From positions 1-35,247 of the forward strand of contig JAIOYR010000037.1 of NCBI GenBank assembly GCA_021740995.1: a DNA stretch of 35,247 nucleotides. Direction: 5' to 3'. A program made the position numbers and the translations under genes. Shown here one piece after another: positions 9,273 through 17,711 of the stretch. The stretch is from Taibaiella sp. (GTDB taxonomy: Bacteria; Bacteroidota; Bacteroidia; Chitinophagales; Chitinophagaceae). Each line of letters begins with the position of its first letter. The first letter of the stretch is position 1. The notes under the pieces are model-generated. The model made no database searches. It was not told where the DNA came from and saw only the letters and a program-made list of their open reading frames with translations.

Positions 9273-10537
9273 GCAATATAGCGGCATCCATTATTACTAT
9301 TGGCGACGAACTACTGATTGGTCAGACAATAGACACCAACTCGGCATGGATAGCCATGCGCCTCAATGAACAGGGAATAGACCTGCTGCGCCGCGTAGCT
9401 GTGGGCGATGAACGCAATGCAATAGTAAATGCACTGAATGAAGAACTAACAGGAGCATCGCTGGTGATCATAACCGGCGGACTGGGACCCACAGCCGACG
9501 ATATAACCAAACCGCTGTTAAGAGACTACTTTGGCGGAACTATGCGCCCCGATGAGCGTGTGCTGGCACATGTGCAGAGCATCTTTGCCAAGCGCAACAG
9601 ACCTGTACTGGAGCGCAATCTGAAACAAGCCGAAGTGCCAGACAGCTGTACGGTACTGTTCAACAGGCTGGGTACCGCACCCGGTATGTGGTTTGAAAAG
9701 GATGAAAAAGTAATCATAGCCCTGCCTGGAGTACCCTTCGAAATGGCGGGCATAATGACCGAAGAAGTGTTGCCTAGACTAAAAGAACGTTTCAAAAGCG
9801 ATGCCATAGTTCACTATTCAGTAATTACAGCAGGAGAAGGCGAAAGTTTTATAGCAGAAAAAATCCAGGACCTGGAGGAGGCGTTGCCGGCGCACATAAA
9901 GCTGGCATATCTGCCCGGTGCAGGTGCCGTAAAGCTGCGTCTTACCGGAAAGGGCTCAGACGAAGCAAAACTGAACGAGGAAATACAAGTCCATCAACTG
10001 GCAATTGCCACCAGGCTCGAGGACATTGTGATATCACTACACGATGTGCCTATGGAGCAAATCCTGTACAATTGGTTCACCGCACATGGGCAAACCCTGG
10101 GACTTGCAGAAAGCTGCACCGGTGGCTATATAGCACACCACATTACTCAGATAGCAGGAGCATCCTCTTACTTCAAAGGCAGCATGGTCTGCTATAGTGA
10201 AGAAAGCAAACAACACATACTGGGTGTAAACAAGGCTACAATTGATGAAAATGGAGTAGTAAGCGAGGCCACTGTAACAGAAATGGCGAGAGGCTTACTA
10301 AAGACACTGGACGTAGACTACGCACTGGCCATAACCGGACTGCTGGGACCCGCCACACCTGCCGACCGCGAGGCCACCGGCACAGTATGGATGGCTGTGG
10401 CAGGCAAAGGAAAAGTATCCTCTAAAAAATTCCTGTTTCACTACGACCGCCACCGAAACAAGGAAGTAGCTGTATCAATGGCTATGCTGATGATTTACAA
10501 ATTTGTCACACAGGGCGAGTATCCGTGGAAGCCGTAA
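9269..10537 (+). CDS. cinA: CinA: nicotinamide-nucleotide amidohydrolase / COG1058 domain protein
   Basis: A 422-residue two-domain CinA. The N-terminal part (about 4-170) is the MoaB/MogA-like fold with 'SIITIGDELLIGQTIDTNSA' and 'ITGGLGPTADDITK', which in characterised CinA acts as ADP-ribose pyrophosphatase. The C-terminal part (about 260-420) is the amidase domain with 'AESCTGG' at residues 280-286 and 'ITGLLGP' near 350; family members deamidate NMN to nicotinic acid mononucleotide in pyridine-nucleotide recycling. The domain order and length are complete. It is translationally coupled to the upstream thioesterase by a 4-bp overlap. It converges with the minus-strand repeat protein, with only 12 bases between their stop codons. 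Confidence 0.95.
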   Translation: MSNIAASIITIGDELLIGQTIDTNSAWIAMRLNEQGIDLLRRVAVGDERNAIVNALNEELTGASLVIITGGLGPTADDITKPLLRDYFGGTMRPDERVLAHVQSIFAKRNRPVLERNLKQAEVPDSCTVLFNRLGTAPGMWFEKDEKVIIALPGVPFEMAGIMTEEVLPRLKERFKSDAIVHYSVITAGEGESFIAEKIQDLEEALPAHIKLAYLPGAGAVKLRLTGKGSDEAKLNEEIQVHQLAIATRLEDIVISLHDVPMEQILYNWFTAHGQTLGLAESCTGGYIAHHITQIAGASSYFKGSMVCYSEESKQHILGVNKATIDENGVVSEATVTEMARGLLKTLDVDYALAITGLLGPATPADREATGTVWMAVAGKGKVSSKKFLFHYDRHRNKEVAVSMAMLMIYKFVTQGEYPWKP

Positions 10538-10549
10538 CTAAGCAGTAAC

Positions 10550-12391
10550 TCAGAAATGAAACTGTATACCTGCTCTATACCCTATCCTAAGTTCGGCATT
10601 AGTGCCAAATTTTACATCAGACCACAATGAACTGTTGGTTGCAGCAACCAATTCAGGCTTGTAGGAAAAAGCAGAAAGATTGAGCCCCGCACCGGCAAAT
10701 AGCTCTACTGGTCCCATTCTTACTGCCGGCATCACCCGAAGCGCATTATCTGTAAAGTTGCGACCGGTGAAATCAGACATCGAAAGTACCGCAAGCTCAG
10801 TATTGATTCTAAAGTGTTTGGATACAGGAAAATGCGCACCCAGGCCCGCCTCCATCCCAAACACCGGACTGCCGGTGTTCTGATTGGCAGCAACACCGAG
10901 TATACCATACAGCTTACGCCCTCCAGACCTCAATGCAAGTATCGCTGTGCCATATTCATCAGCCGAAACACCTATTGCTGCTTCTCCTTTGCTGATGATA
11001 TTTACCAGTCCGATAGGATAATCGCTACTATCTGCAATGTTTATAAAACCCGCTAGCTGCACGCCATTGACCTTACCGGCTACGTTCACAAAACCTGCCA
11101 GCTGCATACCATCTACCTCCCCGGCAATATTCACAAAACCCGCCAGTTGCATGCCGTCTATCTGCTCTGCCATGTTTATAAAACCCGCAGTCTGGTTGCC
11201 ATCAATCTCCTCTGCTATATTCATAAATCCGGCTACCTGTACCGTAGCCGCCGTAGCCACATTCATGAAACCACCTGTCTGCACGCCATTTACGGTGTCG
11301 AATGCAATATTTAAGAAGCCACCCGCCTGCACTCCCTCTACATTTCCTGCCTTGTTTACGATGCCTGCACATTGCACGCCTGTTACTTTTCGCTCTACGT
11401 AGTTACTGATGCCACCCATCTGCACCCCCTCTGTATTGCCCAACACTATATTGCAAATACCGGCCAACTGCACATACTGGGCATCTTTCTTGTTTACATT
11501 GAACATACCAGCCAGCTCTACCCCATCGACCCCGGCGGTATAACCACCAAAAACATTCATTGAGAATTTATTGGCTACCTGTCCGCTCATCTTACCATGA
11601 GTACCCACCCCGGGAATCAGCGAAAACTGATAGGGCTTATCAACAAAAAACTTACCCAGATTCAAGCTCTGTGTTTTCAACTTAGACGAGATAAACAGCT
11701 TGCCCAGCCATGAACGCTCTACGCCCGACACCACTACATCTGGCAGAGCGTATGTCTCCGGTACTATAGTCAATGAGAGTTCCTGGTCATATCCCTTTAT
11801 CAGCGACAGGCTGGTATCTGAATAAAAGCCCTTGCTTACTGTGATCTCCGCAGTGCGATATTTCTCCCTGTCCTTGAGCTGCAACTTGAAAAAACCATCC
11901 TTACCGGTAATAGCCGACGCTAGTTGCTGCCGCTCAAACACACTCACATCCGGCAGCGCATCACCCGACTGCCCATCGGTAATAAATCCGCTTATAGTAT
12001 ACCATTTCTCTTTTTCTGCCGGTTGTATGATTATATACTTATCGGTCTGCTTGTACTGGCAATCCTCACCCAGCAGCATATCCAGCACCTGTTTCACGGT
12101 CTTGCCCTTTGCCGCCACTGTTACCAGACTGTCCTTTCTTATTATATTGCTGTTGTATGAAAAATAAAAATTCCCTTGTTTACCTATGTTGGTGAGCACC
12201 TCTCCCAGCTTTTTGCTCTTTACGTCTACAGATACTACCTTCTGCAGTAAGTCTTGTGCAACGACTTTTTCTGCAGACGCAAACAACAAACAAAGAGCAA
12301 ACATCAGCACTCGTAAACTATAAATTACAGGCAACCATATTGATTGCCTGTCTATGACTTCAGCCGTAAAACCCTTGTATCCTTTGTACAA
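10550..12391 (-). CDS. STN + carboxypeptidase-regulatory-like protein with LA_2272-like surface repeats
   Basis: A 613-residue exported protein. An N-terminal hydrophobic segment (about 20-45, ending 'VVAQ') is the signal. Residues about 48-124 are a secretin/TonB short N-terminal (STN) domain ('GEVLTNIGKQGNFYFSYNSN'), the module that in transducing receptors contacts FecR. Residues about 130-212 are a carboxypeptidase-regulatory-like fold ('ISGFITDGQSGDALPDVSVF'). From about 288 to 465 come some twelve 14-16-residue repeats around '(V/I)(D/N)G(V/M)QLAGF(V/I)NIA'. Residues 466-613 have alternating hydrophobic strands and end in 'GIQFHF', like a small outer-membrane barrel. It is the third gene of the sigma-FecR operon (48 bases after fecR), the place normally held by a TonB receptor. 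It has no TonB plug domain. Its role as the signal receptor is inference. Confidence 0.85.
   Translation of the reverse strand: MYKGYKGFTAEVIDRQSIWLPVIYSLRVLMFALCLLFASAEKVVAQDLLQKVVSVDVKSKKLGEVLTNIGKQGNFYFSYNSNIIRKDSLVTVAAKGKTVKQVLDMLLGEDCQYKQTDKYIIIQPAEKEKWYTISGFITDGQSGDALPDVSVFERQQLASAITGKDGFFKLQLKDREKYRTAEITVSKGFYSDTSLSLIKGYDQELSLTIVPETYALPDVVVSGVERSWLGKLFISSKLKTQSLNLGKFFVDKPYQFSLIPGVGTHGKMSGQVANKFSMNVFGGYTAGVDGVELAGMFNVNKKDAQYVQLAGICNIVLGNTEGVQMGGISNYVERKVTGVQCAGIVNKAGNVEGVQAGGFLNIAFDTVNGVQTGGFMNVATAATVQVAGFMNIAEEIDGNQTAGFINMAEQIDGMQLAGFVNIAGEVDGMQLAGFVNVAGKVNGVQLAGFINIADSSDYPIGLVNIISKGEAAIGVSADEYGTAILALRSGGRKLYGILGVAANQNTGSPVFGMEAGLGAHFPVSKHFRINTELAVLSMSDFTGRNFTDNALRVMPAVRMGPVELFAGAGLNLSAFSYKPELVAATNSSLWSDVKFGTNAELRIGYRAGIQFHF
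10995..11535 (-). repeat. Tandem coding repeats 'GVQLAGFxNIA'
   Basis: Within the STN protein, about twelve degenerate units of 42-48 bases encode a motif with G-(V/M)-Q-x-(A/G)-G-(F/I)-x-N. The best-conserved units encode 'IDGMQLAGFVNIAGE', 'VDGMQLAGFVNVAGK' and 'VNGVQLAGFINIADS'. The regular alternation of hydrophobic positions and invariant G and N suggests a stacked beta-solenoid or short barrel hairpins. The pattern resembles repeats annotated as LA_2272-type surface repeats. DNA units differ enough that recent slippage is unlikely for most, although the last three are close. Confidence 0.75.
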
Positions 12392-12439
12392 AATCTAAAA
12401 TTACTTTGTGATTATTTCCTCAATTTCCCTGCAAAAATA

Positions 12440-13459
12440 TTACCTCTCTTTCAATATTATTCTGTTTCCGGATTTCTCTACGATCAGATATGTTTTAAAT
12501 GTCTCACCGATTACTTTAAGTATATTCTCCAGCGACTCATTGTGAAATGTAACAGAGAGAGGCAGTGTTTTCAGCCTGTCGCTGGCTATTACAATGTCTG
12601 TATTATATGCCTCATTAAGCGTAGCCACCATCTTATAAAGCGGCGTAGCGTTGCACACAAACTCATTAGTGCGGTAATAATTGTATAGCTCATCGGTTAT
12701 GTTTTCGGTTACAGGTGCGTCATTGTCTTTTGTTACTGTTGCTTTTTGTCCGGGCTGCAGGCGCACTGCATTTTGTTTCTTCATTACTTCCACTATTCCT
12801 GTTTCCACTATCACCTCCGTTACTTCTTCCCTGCTTTTTACATTAAACGTAGTTCCCACCACTGTTACCGAAGAATTGCCTGCATCTATAATAAACGGCT
12901 TGCTCTTGTCGGGGGTGATGTTGAAAAATGCTTCGCCTTTTAGAACCACGCTTCGTGAATTGCCATCGAAATGAGCAGGGTAAGAAAGCTCTGAATTTTT
13001 ATTGAGGGTCACCATAGAGCCATCCGGCAATGTATACGATTGCACCCTGTCGAAAGACTGTGCCAGCATCTGCCCCCCCCCTGCCCCACCTGTGAAAGTG
13101 TATATAAGCCAGCCACTACCTACCAGCATCACCAGTATAGCAGCTGCTTTCATCCACGACAACCCATGTAGCTGTATGGTTCGCCCTTTCGGCTCATTAC
13201 GCACCCGGCTCTCTGCACCCTGCTCTTCTCTTTCTACACGCTGCATAAATCTGCCCCATGCCTCCTCTGTACCTATGGTGGTTTTGCCCTCCAGCTTCTT
13301 GCTTTCGTTCCATATCAGCTTAAACTGGTCGAAGTACTTGCGGTTGGCGTCCGATGCGTTCACCCAGTCCATCACCTCATCTGTTTCTGCGGGTGTAGCC
13401 TCACCCAGCAGATATTTCACCAGCACATCATCTATACTATTTTCTTTATTGTTGTTCAC
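12440..13459 (-). CDS. FecR-family anti-sigma factor
   Basis: A 339-residue inner-membrane sigma regulator. The N-terminal cytoplasmic part (about 8-60; 'LVKYLLGEATPAETDEVMDW', then 'W') binds the sigma factor. One membrane helix lies at about 102-122 ('AAAILVMLVGSGWLIYTF'). The periplasmic FecR domain follows ('YTLPDGSMVTLNKNSELSYP', 'FFNITPDKSKPFIIDAGNSS'). The C-terminus ('LPLSVTFHNESLENILKVIG') is DUF4974, itself STN-like. It lies 11 bases after the ECF sigma gene and before the STN repeat protein, forming a classic surface-signalling operon. A run of nine G on the coding strand (13073-13081) encodes Gly-Gly-Gly just outside the membrane helix; a slip there would truncate the periplasmic domain. 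Confidence 0.93.
   Translation of the reverse strand: MNNNKENSIDDVLVKYLLGEATPAETDEVMDWVNASDANRKYFDQFKLIWNESKKLEGKTTIGTEEAWGRFMQRVEREEQGAESRVRNEPKGRTIQLHGLSWMKAAAILVMLVGSGWLIYTFTGGAGGGQMLAQSFDRVQSYTLPDGSMVTLNKNSELSYPAHFDGNSRSVVLKGEAFFNITPDKSKPFIIDAGNSSVTVVGTTFNVKSREEVTEVIVETGIVEVMKKQNAVRLQPGQKATVTKDNDAPVTENITDELYNYYRTNEFVCNATPLYKMVATLNEAYNTDIVIASDRLKTLPLSVTFHNESLENILKVIGETFKTYLIVEKSGNRIILKER
13073..13081 (-). repeat. Nine-base homopolymer (G9 on coding strand) inside fecR
   Basis: The plus strand shows nine consecutive C; on the coding strand this is G9 in the context GCA-G9-CAG, read as Ala-Gly-Gly-Gly-Gln. It falls immediately after the membrane helix of FecR. It is the longest G/C homopolymer I see in the window (the next is C7 at 591-597, non-coding). 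Such tracts are prone to slipped-strand change. Confidence 0.85.
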
Positions 13460-13470
13460 GTTTTCGTTAT

Positions 13471-14106
13471 TTAATAATTGAGCAATAACATTAAAATCAC
13501 CGGCAAAAAATCTACCAGCTTCAGACGTAGCATCTTCAATGCTTTGCCCATTTGGTTTTCTACCGTTTTTACAGATATTCCCAGCCTCCCGGCTATTTCC
13601 ATATACTTCAGCTCCTCAAATCTGCTCATCTGAAAAATAGTGCGGCACTGCTCTGGCAGTTCACGTAGTGCCTGTTCCAGTTTTTCTTCCAGTTGCTTCA
13701 GCTTCAGCTTTTCCGCTGCATTATTTATGTTGTCCATAGTTCGTGCTGCATGTGCCTGATATGCTTTTTTTACTTTCAGGTGTTTCAGATAGTTCAGGCT
13801 TTCATTGTACACGCTGCGGTAGAGGTAGGCAGCCATCGACTCATTGATGGAAATTGCATCCCTGTTTTTCCACAACTTGTAAAATACATTCTGCACCATC
13901 TCTTCAGCCATCAGTTCATCCTTCAGTATGGCATACGAATACTGGTGCAACCCCTTAAAATGGGATTTGAACGCATCTTCTATTATTCGTGTACTGTCTT
14001 GTATTATTGGTAAATCACGCTCCATTATACGAGTTTGGTATCCGGTATCAAATATAATTGCTTCTTCCAAGTCATCACATTTATAAGTAGACAACTGAAG
14101 TAGCAT
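13471..14106 (-). CDS. ECF RNA polymerase sigma-70 factor
   Basis: A sigma factor of the extracytoplasmic-function class with region 2 ('ILKDELMAEEMVQNVFYKLW') and region 4 ('LPEQCRTIFQMSRFEELKYM', then 'IAGRLGISVKTVENQMGKAL', a helix-turn-helix). The C-terminal 'LLPVILMLLLNY' tail is hydrophobic, as often in this Bacteroidota group. It heads the operon sigma-FecR-STN protein. The frame opens at 14106 (211 residues), but homologues usually begin close to Met28, whose ATG is at 14025, giving 184 residues; neither has a clear ribosome-binding site. It is expected to direct transcription of its own operon or a linked target when released by FecR. Confidence 0.92.
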   Translation of the reverse strand: MLLQLSTYKCDDLEEAIIFDTGYQTRIMERDLPIIQDSTRIIEDAFKSHFKGLHQYSYAILKDELMAEEMVQNVFYKLWKNRDAISINESMAAYLYRSVYNESLNYLKHLKVKKAYQAHAARTMDNINNAAEKLKLKQLEEKLEQALRELPEQCRTIFQMSRFEELKYMEIAGRLGISVKTVENQMGKALKMLRLKLVDFLPVILMLLLNY

Positions 14107-14500
14107 ATACCCCTATGCTGGGAGAAAGTTTTTTTGGGATTGGGAGTTGACTATTTTTTCGCCTATATAAGTGAGAAATTCAACCATATACAGTAGAAAT
14201 CAACAGCAATGAAAGTAAAATATAGAATTATTAAGCGGCGTTCTTCCTCAATTTCGCCATTATCCACCGGAAATCAGAGGAATAGGTAAAAGCTATGATA
14301 AGTACTGCAGCTAATTATAAGCAGGAATAAAAAACGAGAGATAGGTTACAAATGTGGGTGCAGGCTGCGGCAACAACAGATACAATATCCACGACCAGAA
14401 AACTATCTGAGAAACTCCGAATATGGATTTGATGGATTTGGATATATACATGCATCTTATGAAATATCGATAAAATCGCACTTTACTTATGACCAGAAAA

Positions 14501-14538
14501 AAACAAAATATTTAATCAGCTGATTAAATATTTTGTTT
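14501..14538. promoter_or_regulatory. Perfect 38-bp palindrome, likely TetR operator
   Basis: The half-site AAACAAAATATTTAATCAG (14501-14519) is followed directly by its exact reverse complement (14520-14538), with the centre at CAG|CTG. It ends 36 bases before the tetR start codon and covers the TTG -33 element of the candidate promoter. TetR-family dimers bind palindromes in just this position to repress their own operon. A terminator role is unlikely, as there is no loop and no gene upstream on this strand. Confidence 0.8.
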
Positions 14539-14564
14539 AAATCAAAAAAATGATTTTAACTTTG
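14533..14564 (+). promoter_or_regulatory. Promoter of the tetR-efflux operon
   Basis: TTG at 14533-14535 and TAACTTTG at 14557-14564 match the Bacteroidota -33/-7 consensus (TTG, 17-23 bases, TAnnTTTG) with a 21-base spacer. Transcription would begin around 14570, only a few bases before the ATG at 14575, so the tetR message would be almost leaderless. The -33 element lies inside the palindrome. Confidence 0.65.
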
Positions 14565-14574
14565 CCCTGAAATT

Positions 14575-15213
14575 ATGAAATCAGCGCAACAAACGGATCT
14601 GAACGCCTCTACTGAGGAAAAGATAAAGGAAGCTGCACGCATAGTGTTTACACGCAAGGGATATGCAGCTACCCGCACCCGGGATATTGCTGAAGAGTCG
14701 GGGTACAACCTGGCACTCATCAACTACTATTTTCGCAGCAAGGAAAAGTTGTTTGATATAATAATGCTGGAGCAGCTACAGGTATTTGTGCAAAGTATTT
14801 CAGGCATAGTCAATGATCAAACTACTACCTTGCAGGAAAAGATAAATCTGCTCGTAAGCCATTACATAGATATGCTGATAGCCAATCCCGGCTTGCCAAT
14901 ATTTATTATGAATGAAGTGAATGCAAATCCGGAAAAGTTCATATCCAAAATAGGAATTGATGTTGGCATAAAAGATGTATTCATTCTTAAACAATGGCAC
15001 GAAATGGCTGAAAGGCACAATGCTCCAACAATTAATCCACTACATCTGATAATGAATCTGGTTTCAATGACTGTTTTCCCTTTTATAGCATCACCGCTGC
15101 TGCGCAACAAAACCGAGATGTCAGTGGAGGAGTTTAACAGCATGATGATGGAAAGAAAAAAACTGATTCCTATTTGGATAATGGCAATAGTTCAGTCAAC
15201 CTTTGACAGTTAG
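14575..15213 (+). CDS. TetR/AcrR-family transcriptional repressor
   Basis: A 212-residue regulator. The N-terminal helix-turn-helix spans about 12-60: 'IKEAARIVFTRKGYAATRTR', then 'DIAEESGYNLALINYYFRSK', with the diagnostic 'YYF.SKE.L' end of the TetR_N domain. The remaining helices form a ligand-binding and dimerisation domain with no family-specific signature. It is the first gene of a plus-strand set followed by TolC, adaptor, permease and ATPase genes, so it most likely senses a toxic compound or lipid and controls the pump. The perfect palindrome 36 bases before its start is the obvious operator. The start at 14575 fits the promoter position. Confidence 0.93.
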   Translation: MKSAQQTDLNASTEEKIKEAARIVFTRKGYAATRTRDIAEESGYNLALINYYFRSKEKLFDIIMLEQLQVFVQSISGIVNDQTTTLQEKINLLVSHYIDMLIANPGLPIFIMNEVNANPEKFISKIGIDVGIKDVFILKQWHEMAERHNAPTINPLHLIMNLVSMTVFPFIASPLLRNKTEMSVEEFNSMMMERKKLIPIWIMAIVQSTFDS

Positions 15214-15272
15214 TGTTCGGCAGTTTACAAAAAGAATTGAAAAAATCGAGTAAAAAGAAACAATAGCATAGT

Positions 15273-16592
15273 ATGTATAAAAAAGTTCTCAACATTCTTA
15301 TCTTTTCATTGGTTATACCTTCTGTATTGCAGGCTCAGGTTGTATTCGGCTCGCTGGAGGAAGTATGGGTATATGCTGATGCTCATAGCATAGCTATAAA
15401 AAACGCCGCCTATGAAACAGATAAAGCCCGCTACGGCAGGCAACAGTCATACATGGACTTTCTCCCAGACGTAAATGCCACCGGCTCGTTTACCGACAAC
15501 ACTACTATACAAACTACGCTCATTCCGGCAGTAATATTTGGCGGGCCCGAGGGTGTATACCGTCCGGTGCAGTTTGGACAGAAGTATACTTACAATGCAG
15601 GGTTCACCGCACAACTGGACCTCGTAAATCTGCAGACATGGCACAACACCCGCATAGCAAAAGAAACTGAAGCACTCAACAAAGCAGCCCTTAGCAATAC
15701 CAAAAAGAACACCTACCAACAGATAGCTACCCAATACTACTCCTGCCTGCTAAACAAAGAAGCGCTGAAGCTTGCGCGAAGAAGTGCTGAGGTCGCAGAT
15801 TCTGTGTTTGCCTCTGTCAATAACAAGTTTACAGAGGGTGCAACCAGCCTCCCAAATATGGACATAGCCAAGCTGAACAGTGAACGGACACAGCAAACCT
15901 ACATCACCGCATTCTATCAGCTACAGGCATCTCACAACTCACTGAAAGCACTGCTGGGTATGTCTGTAACCGACTCTATAACAATAGGTGAGCAATTGCA
16001 AGCCAGTGCAGCCAGATCAGCCGAATCTGCCTTTACAGAAGACCCGGCAGTAAGGCTTGCATTCCACCAATCAAGGGTAAATCTGGATAAGTACAAAGCA
16101 TCCAATGCGGCTGCATTCCCCACCCTCAGCCTGTTGTACAGCAACAACACCCAACAATTCGACAATACATTCCGCCCCTTTGATGCAGCCGGGCCGCAAT
16201 GGTTTCCCGCCACCTTCTGGACATTAAGGGCATCATGGAATATATTTAACGGTGGCAGCAGATGGCTGCAATCGCAGAAAAACAAAATCAGCTACCGGCA
16301 GAGCGAAGCAGACCTGGAACAAAGCCGCAGACAAGCGGCTATCAATGACGAGAATCTGAAACTGTCTTACAACAAAGCCGCTGCCTTGCTGCTAAAAGCC
16401 GAGAGTATTATGAACCTATCTTACGACAACTACCGGCATATAAGCCTGCGATACGATGAGGGCATAGCATCGCTGGAGGATAGGCTGAAAGCCTTTTCGG
16501 ACTACATCAGTTATCAGAACCAATACCTCAACAGCCTGTCTGAAATGCTGGTACAATTGTATAATGTAAAAATCCGCCAACAATCATTCTAA
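15273..16592 (+). CDS. TolC-family outer-membrane efflux protein
   Basis: A 439-residue outer-membrane factor with a signal peptide ('IPSVLQAQ', cleavage near residue 22). Two internally similar helical-hairpin halves contain the usual 'A...N..LK.A' and 'S..NIFNGGSR' segments; 'RASWNIFNGGSRWLQSQKNK' is the standard second-half signature. Such proteins trimerise into a channel across the outer membrane and periplasm. It begins 59 bases after tetR and ends one base before the adaptor gene, so the pump genes are co-transcribed. With the adaptor and ABC genes it completes a tripartite exporter. Confidence 0.93.
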   Translation: MYKKVLNILIFSLVIPSVLQAQVVFGSLEEVWVYADAHSIAIKNAAYETDKARYGRQQSYMDFLPDVNATGSFTDNTTIQTTLIPAVIFGGPEGVYRPVQFGQKYTYNAGFTAQLDLVNLQTWHNTRIAKETEALNKAALSNTKKNTYQQIATQYYSCLLNKEALKLARRSAEVADSVFASVNNKFTEGATSLPNMDIAKLNSERTQQTYITAFYQLQASHNSLKALLGMSVTDSITIGEQLQASAARSAESAFTEDPAVRLAFHQSRVNLDKYKASNAAAFPTLSLLYSNNTQQFDNTFRPFDAAGPQWFPATFWTLRASWNIFNGGSRWLQSQKNKISYRQSEADLEQSRRQAAINDENLKLSYNKAAALLLKAESIMNLSYDNYRHISLRYDEGIASLEDRLKAFSDYISYQNQYLNSLSEMLVQLYNVKIRQQSF

Positions 16593-16593
16593 G

Positions 16594-17691
16594 ATGAAAA
16601 GACCAATTATATATATTGCTGCTACACTGCTACTTACAGCATCGTGTAAACCAAAATTTGATGAAGCAGCACCAAAAGCCGGACCTGTAACAGAAGCGGT
16701 ATTTGCATCGGGCAGCATAGAGCCTAAGGATGCCTATATCCTCACATCACTTTCTGATGGGTTTATGACCCGCAGTTATGTGTCTGAAAACGACCTTGTA
16801 ACTGACAAACAACTACTGTTTCGACTGGATAACCGCCAGCAAAACACACAGGTAGAAATAGCCCAAACAAATGTGGCTTATGCCAAACTCAATGCATCCT
16901 CATCGGCCCCTGCACTGCTGCAAATAAAAGCACAAATGGAAGCGTCGAAGGTAAAACAAGACGCTGACTCCATGACGCTGGCACGCTATCAGCGGCTATA
17001 TGCCACACACTCTGTATCCCGGCAAGATCTTGACAATGCCGCTGTTGCCTATCAGTCTTCCAACAGCTCATACCGTGCGCTGCAGGAAAGCTATAAAGCC
17101 ACTGCAGACCGCAGCAGGCAGGAACTCACCAATACACAATCGCAATTGCAAAATGCCCGTGCCGGAAACCAATATTATGAACTTATGGCTATAGGTGCCG
17201 GAAAAGTGTATCAGGTATTCAAGAAGCAGGGCGATCTGGTGCGCAGGGGTGATAAAGTAGCACAAATAGGCAACCCGGACTCCATCATCATTTATCTGGA
17301 TATAGATGAGGGCAGCATAGGCAAGATTCAGACCGGGCAGCAGGTATTAGTGGAATTAAATACAGACAAGGGTAAAACACTGGAAGCGCGAATTCACAAA
17401 ATCTATCCACACTTCAATGAGACATCTCAGTCATACAAAGTGGAAGCAAGATTTACAAAAGAAACTCCGGGTCTTATCTCCGGCACTCAACTACAAGCCA
17501 ATATCATAACTAACCGAAAAGAGAATGCCATGCTGATACCGCATGTGTATGTAGGCCCGGGCAATAAAGTACTCGTTAAAAAAGGCGACAAAATTGATAC
17601 TGCTGTAATCACTACCGGCATAGTATCAGACGATTGGATAGAGGTGCTGAGCGGACTAAATGCTACAGATAAGATTGTGAAAATGAAGTAA
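16594..17691 (+). CDS. Periplasmic adaptor (HlyD-family) lipoprotein of the ABC exporter
   Basis: A 365-residue membrane-fusion protein. It has a lipoprotein signal ('AATLLLTASC', lipidation at Cys19). The first biotinyl-lipoyl half is 'VFASGSIEPKDAYILTSLSD', followed by a coiled-coil hairpin (about 85-195, many A/Q/S). The returning lipoyl half and barrel include 'GKVYQVFKKQGDLVRRGDKV' and 'YLDIDEGSIGKIQTGQQVLV'. It ends with 'VEVLSGLNATDKIV'-like membrane-proximal sequence. The adaptor joins the TolC protein encoded just upstream to the permease encoded 20 bases downstream. Architecture and length are normal for the MacA/HlyD group. Confidence 0.92.
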   Translation: MKRPIIYIAATLLLTASCKPKFDEAAPKAGPVTEAVFASGSIEPKDAYILTSLSDGFMTRSYVSENDLVTDKQLLFRLDNRQQNTQVEIAQTNVAYAKLNASSSAPALLQIKAQMEASKVKQDADSMTLARYQRLYATHSVSRQDLDNAAVAYQSSNSSYRALQESYKATADRSRQELTNTQSQLQNARAGNQYYELMAIGAGKVYQVFKKQGDLVRRGDKVAQIGNPDSIIIYLDIDEGSIGKIQTGQQVLVELNTDKGKTLEARIHKIYPHFNETSQSYKVEARFTKETPGLISGTQLQANIITNRKENAMLIPHVYVGPGNKVLVKKGDKIDTAVITTGIVSDDWIEVLSGLNATDKIVKMK

Positions 17692-17711
17692 GCTGGATAA
17701 ACTAAAATCTA

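Larger units (their letters stand above)
14107..14574. other. Divergent intergenic region upstream of the tetR operon
   Basis: About 470 bases between the divergent sigma and tetR genes. The right end holds the 38-bp palindrome and the tetR promoter. The middle (about 14295-14523) has a plus-strand frame open for roughly 70 codons without an ATG, which I do not recognise. No clear sigma-gene promoter was found; on the minus strand TATGGTTG with a TTG 18 bases upstream (about 14190) is a one-mismatch candidate. Confidence 0.4.

Noticed and set aside
14295-14523. About 70 codons open on the plus strand before tetR
   Set aside because: No start codon in a sensible position, ends inside the operator palindrome and no recognised similarity.
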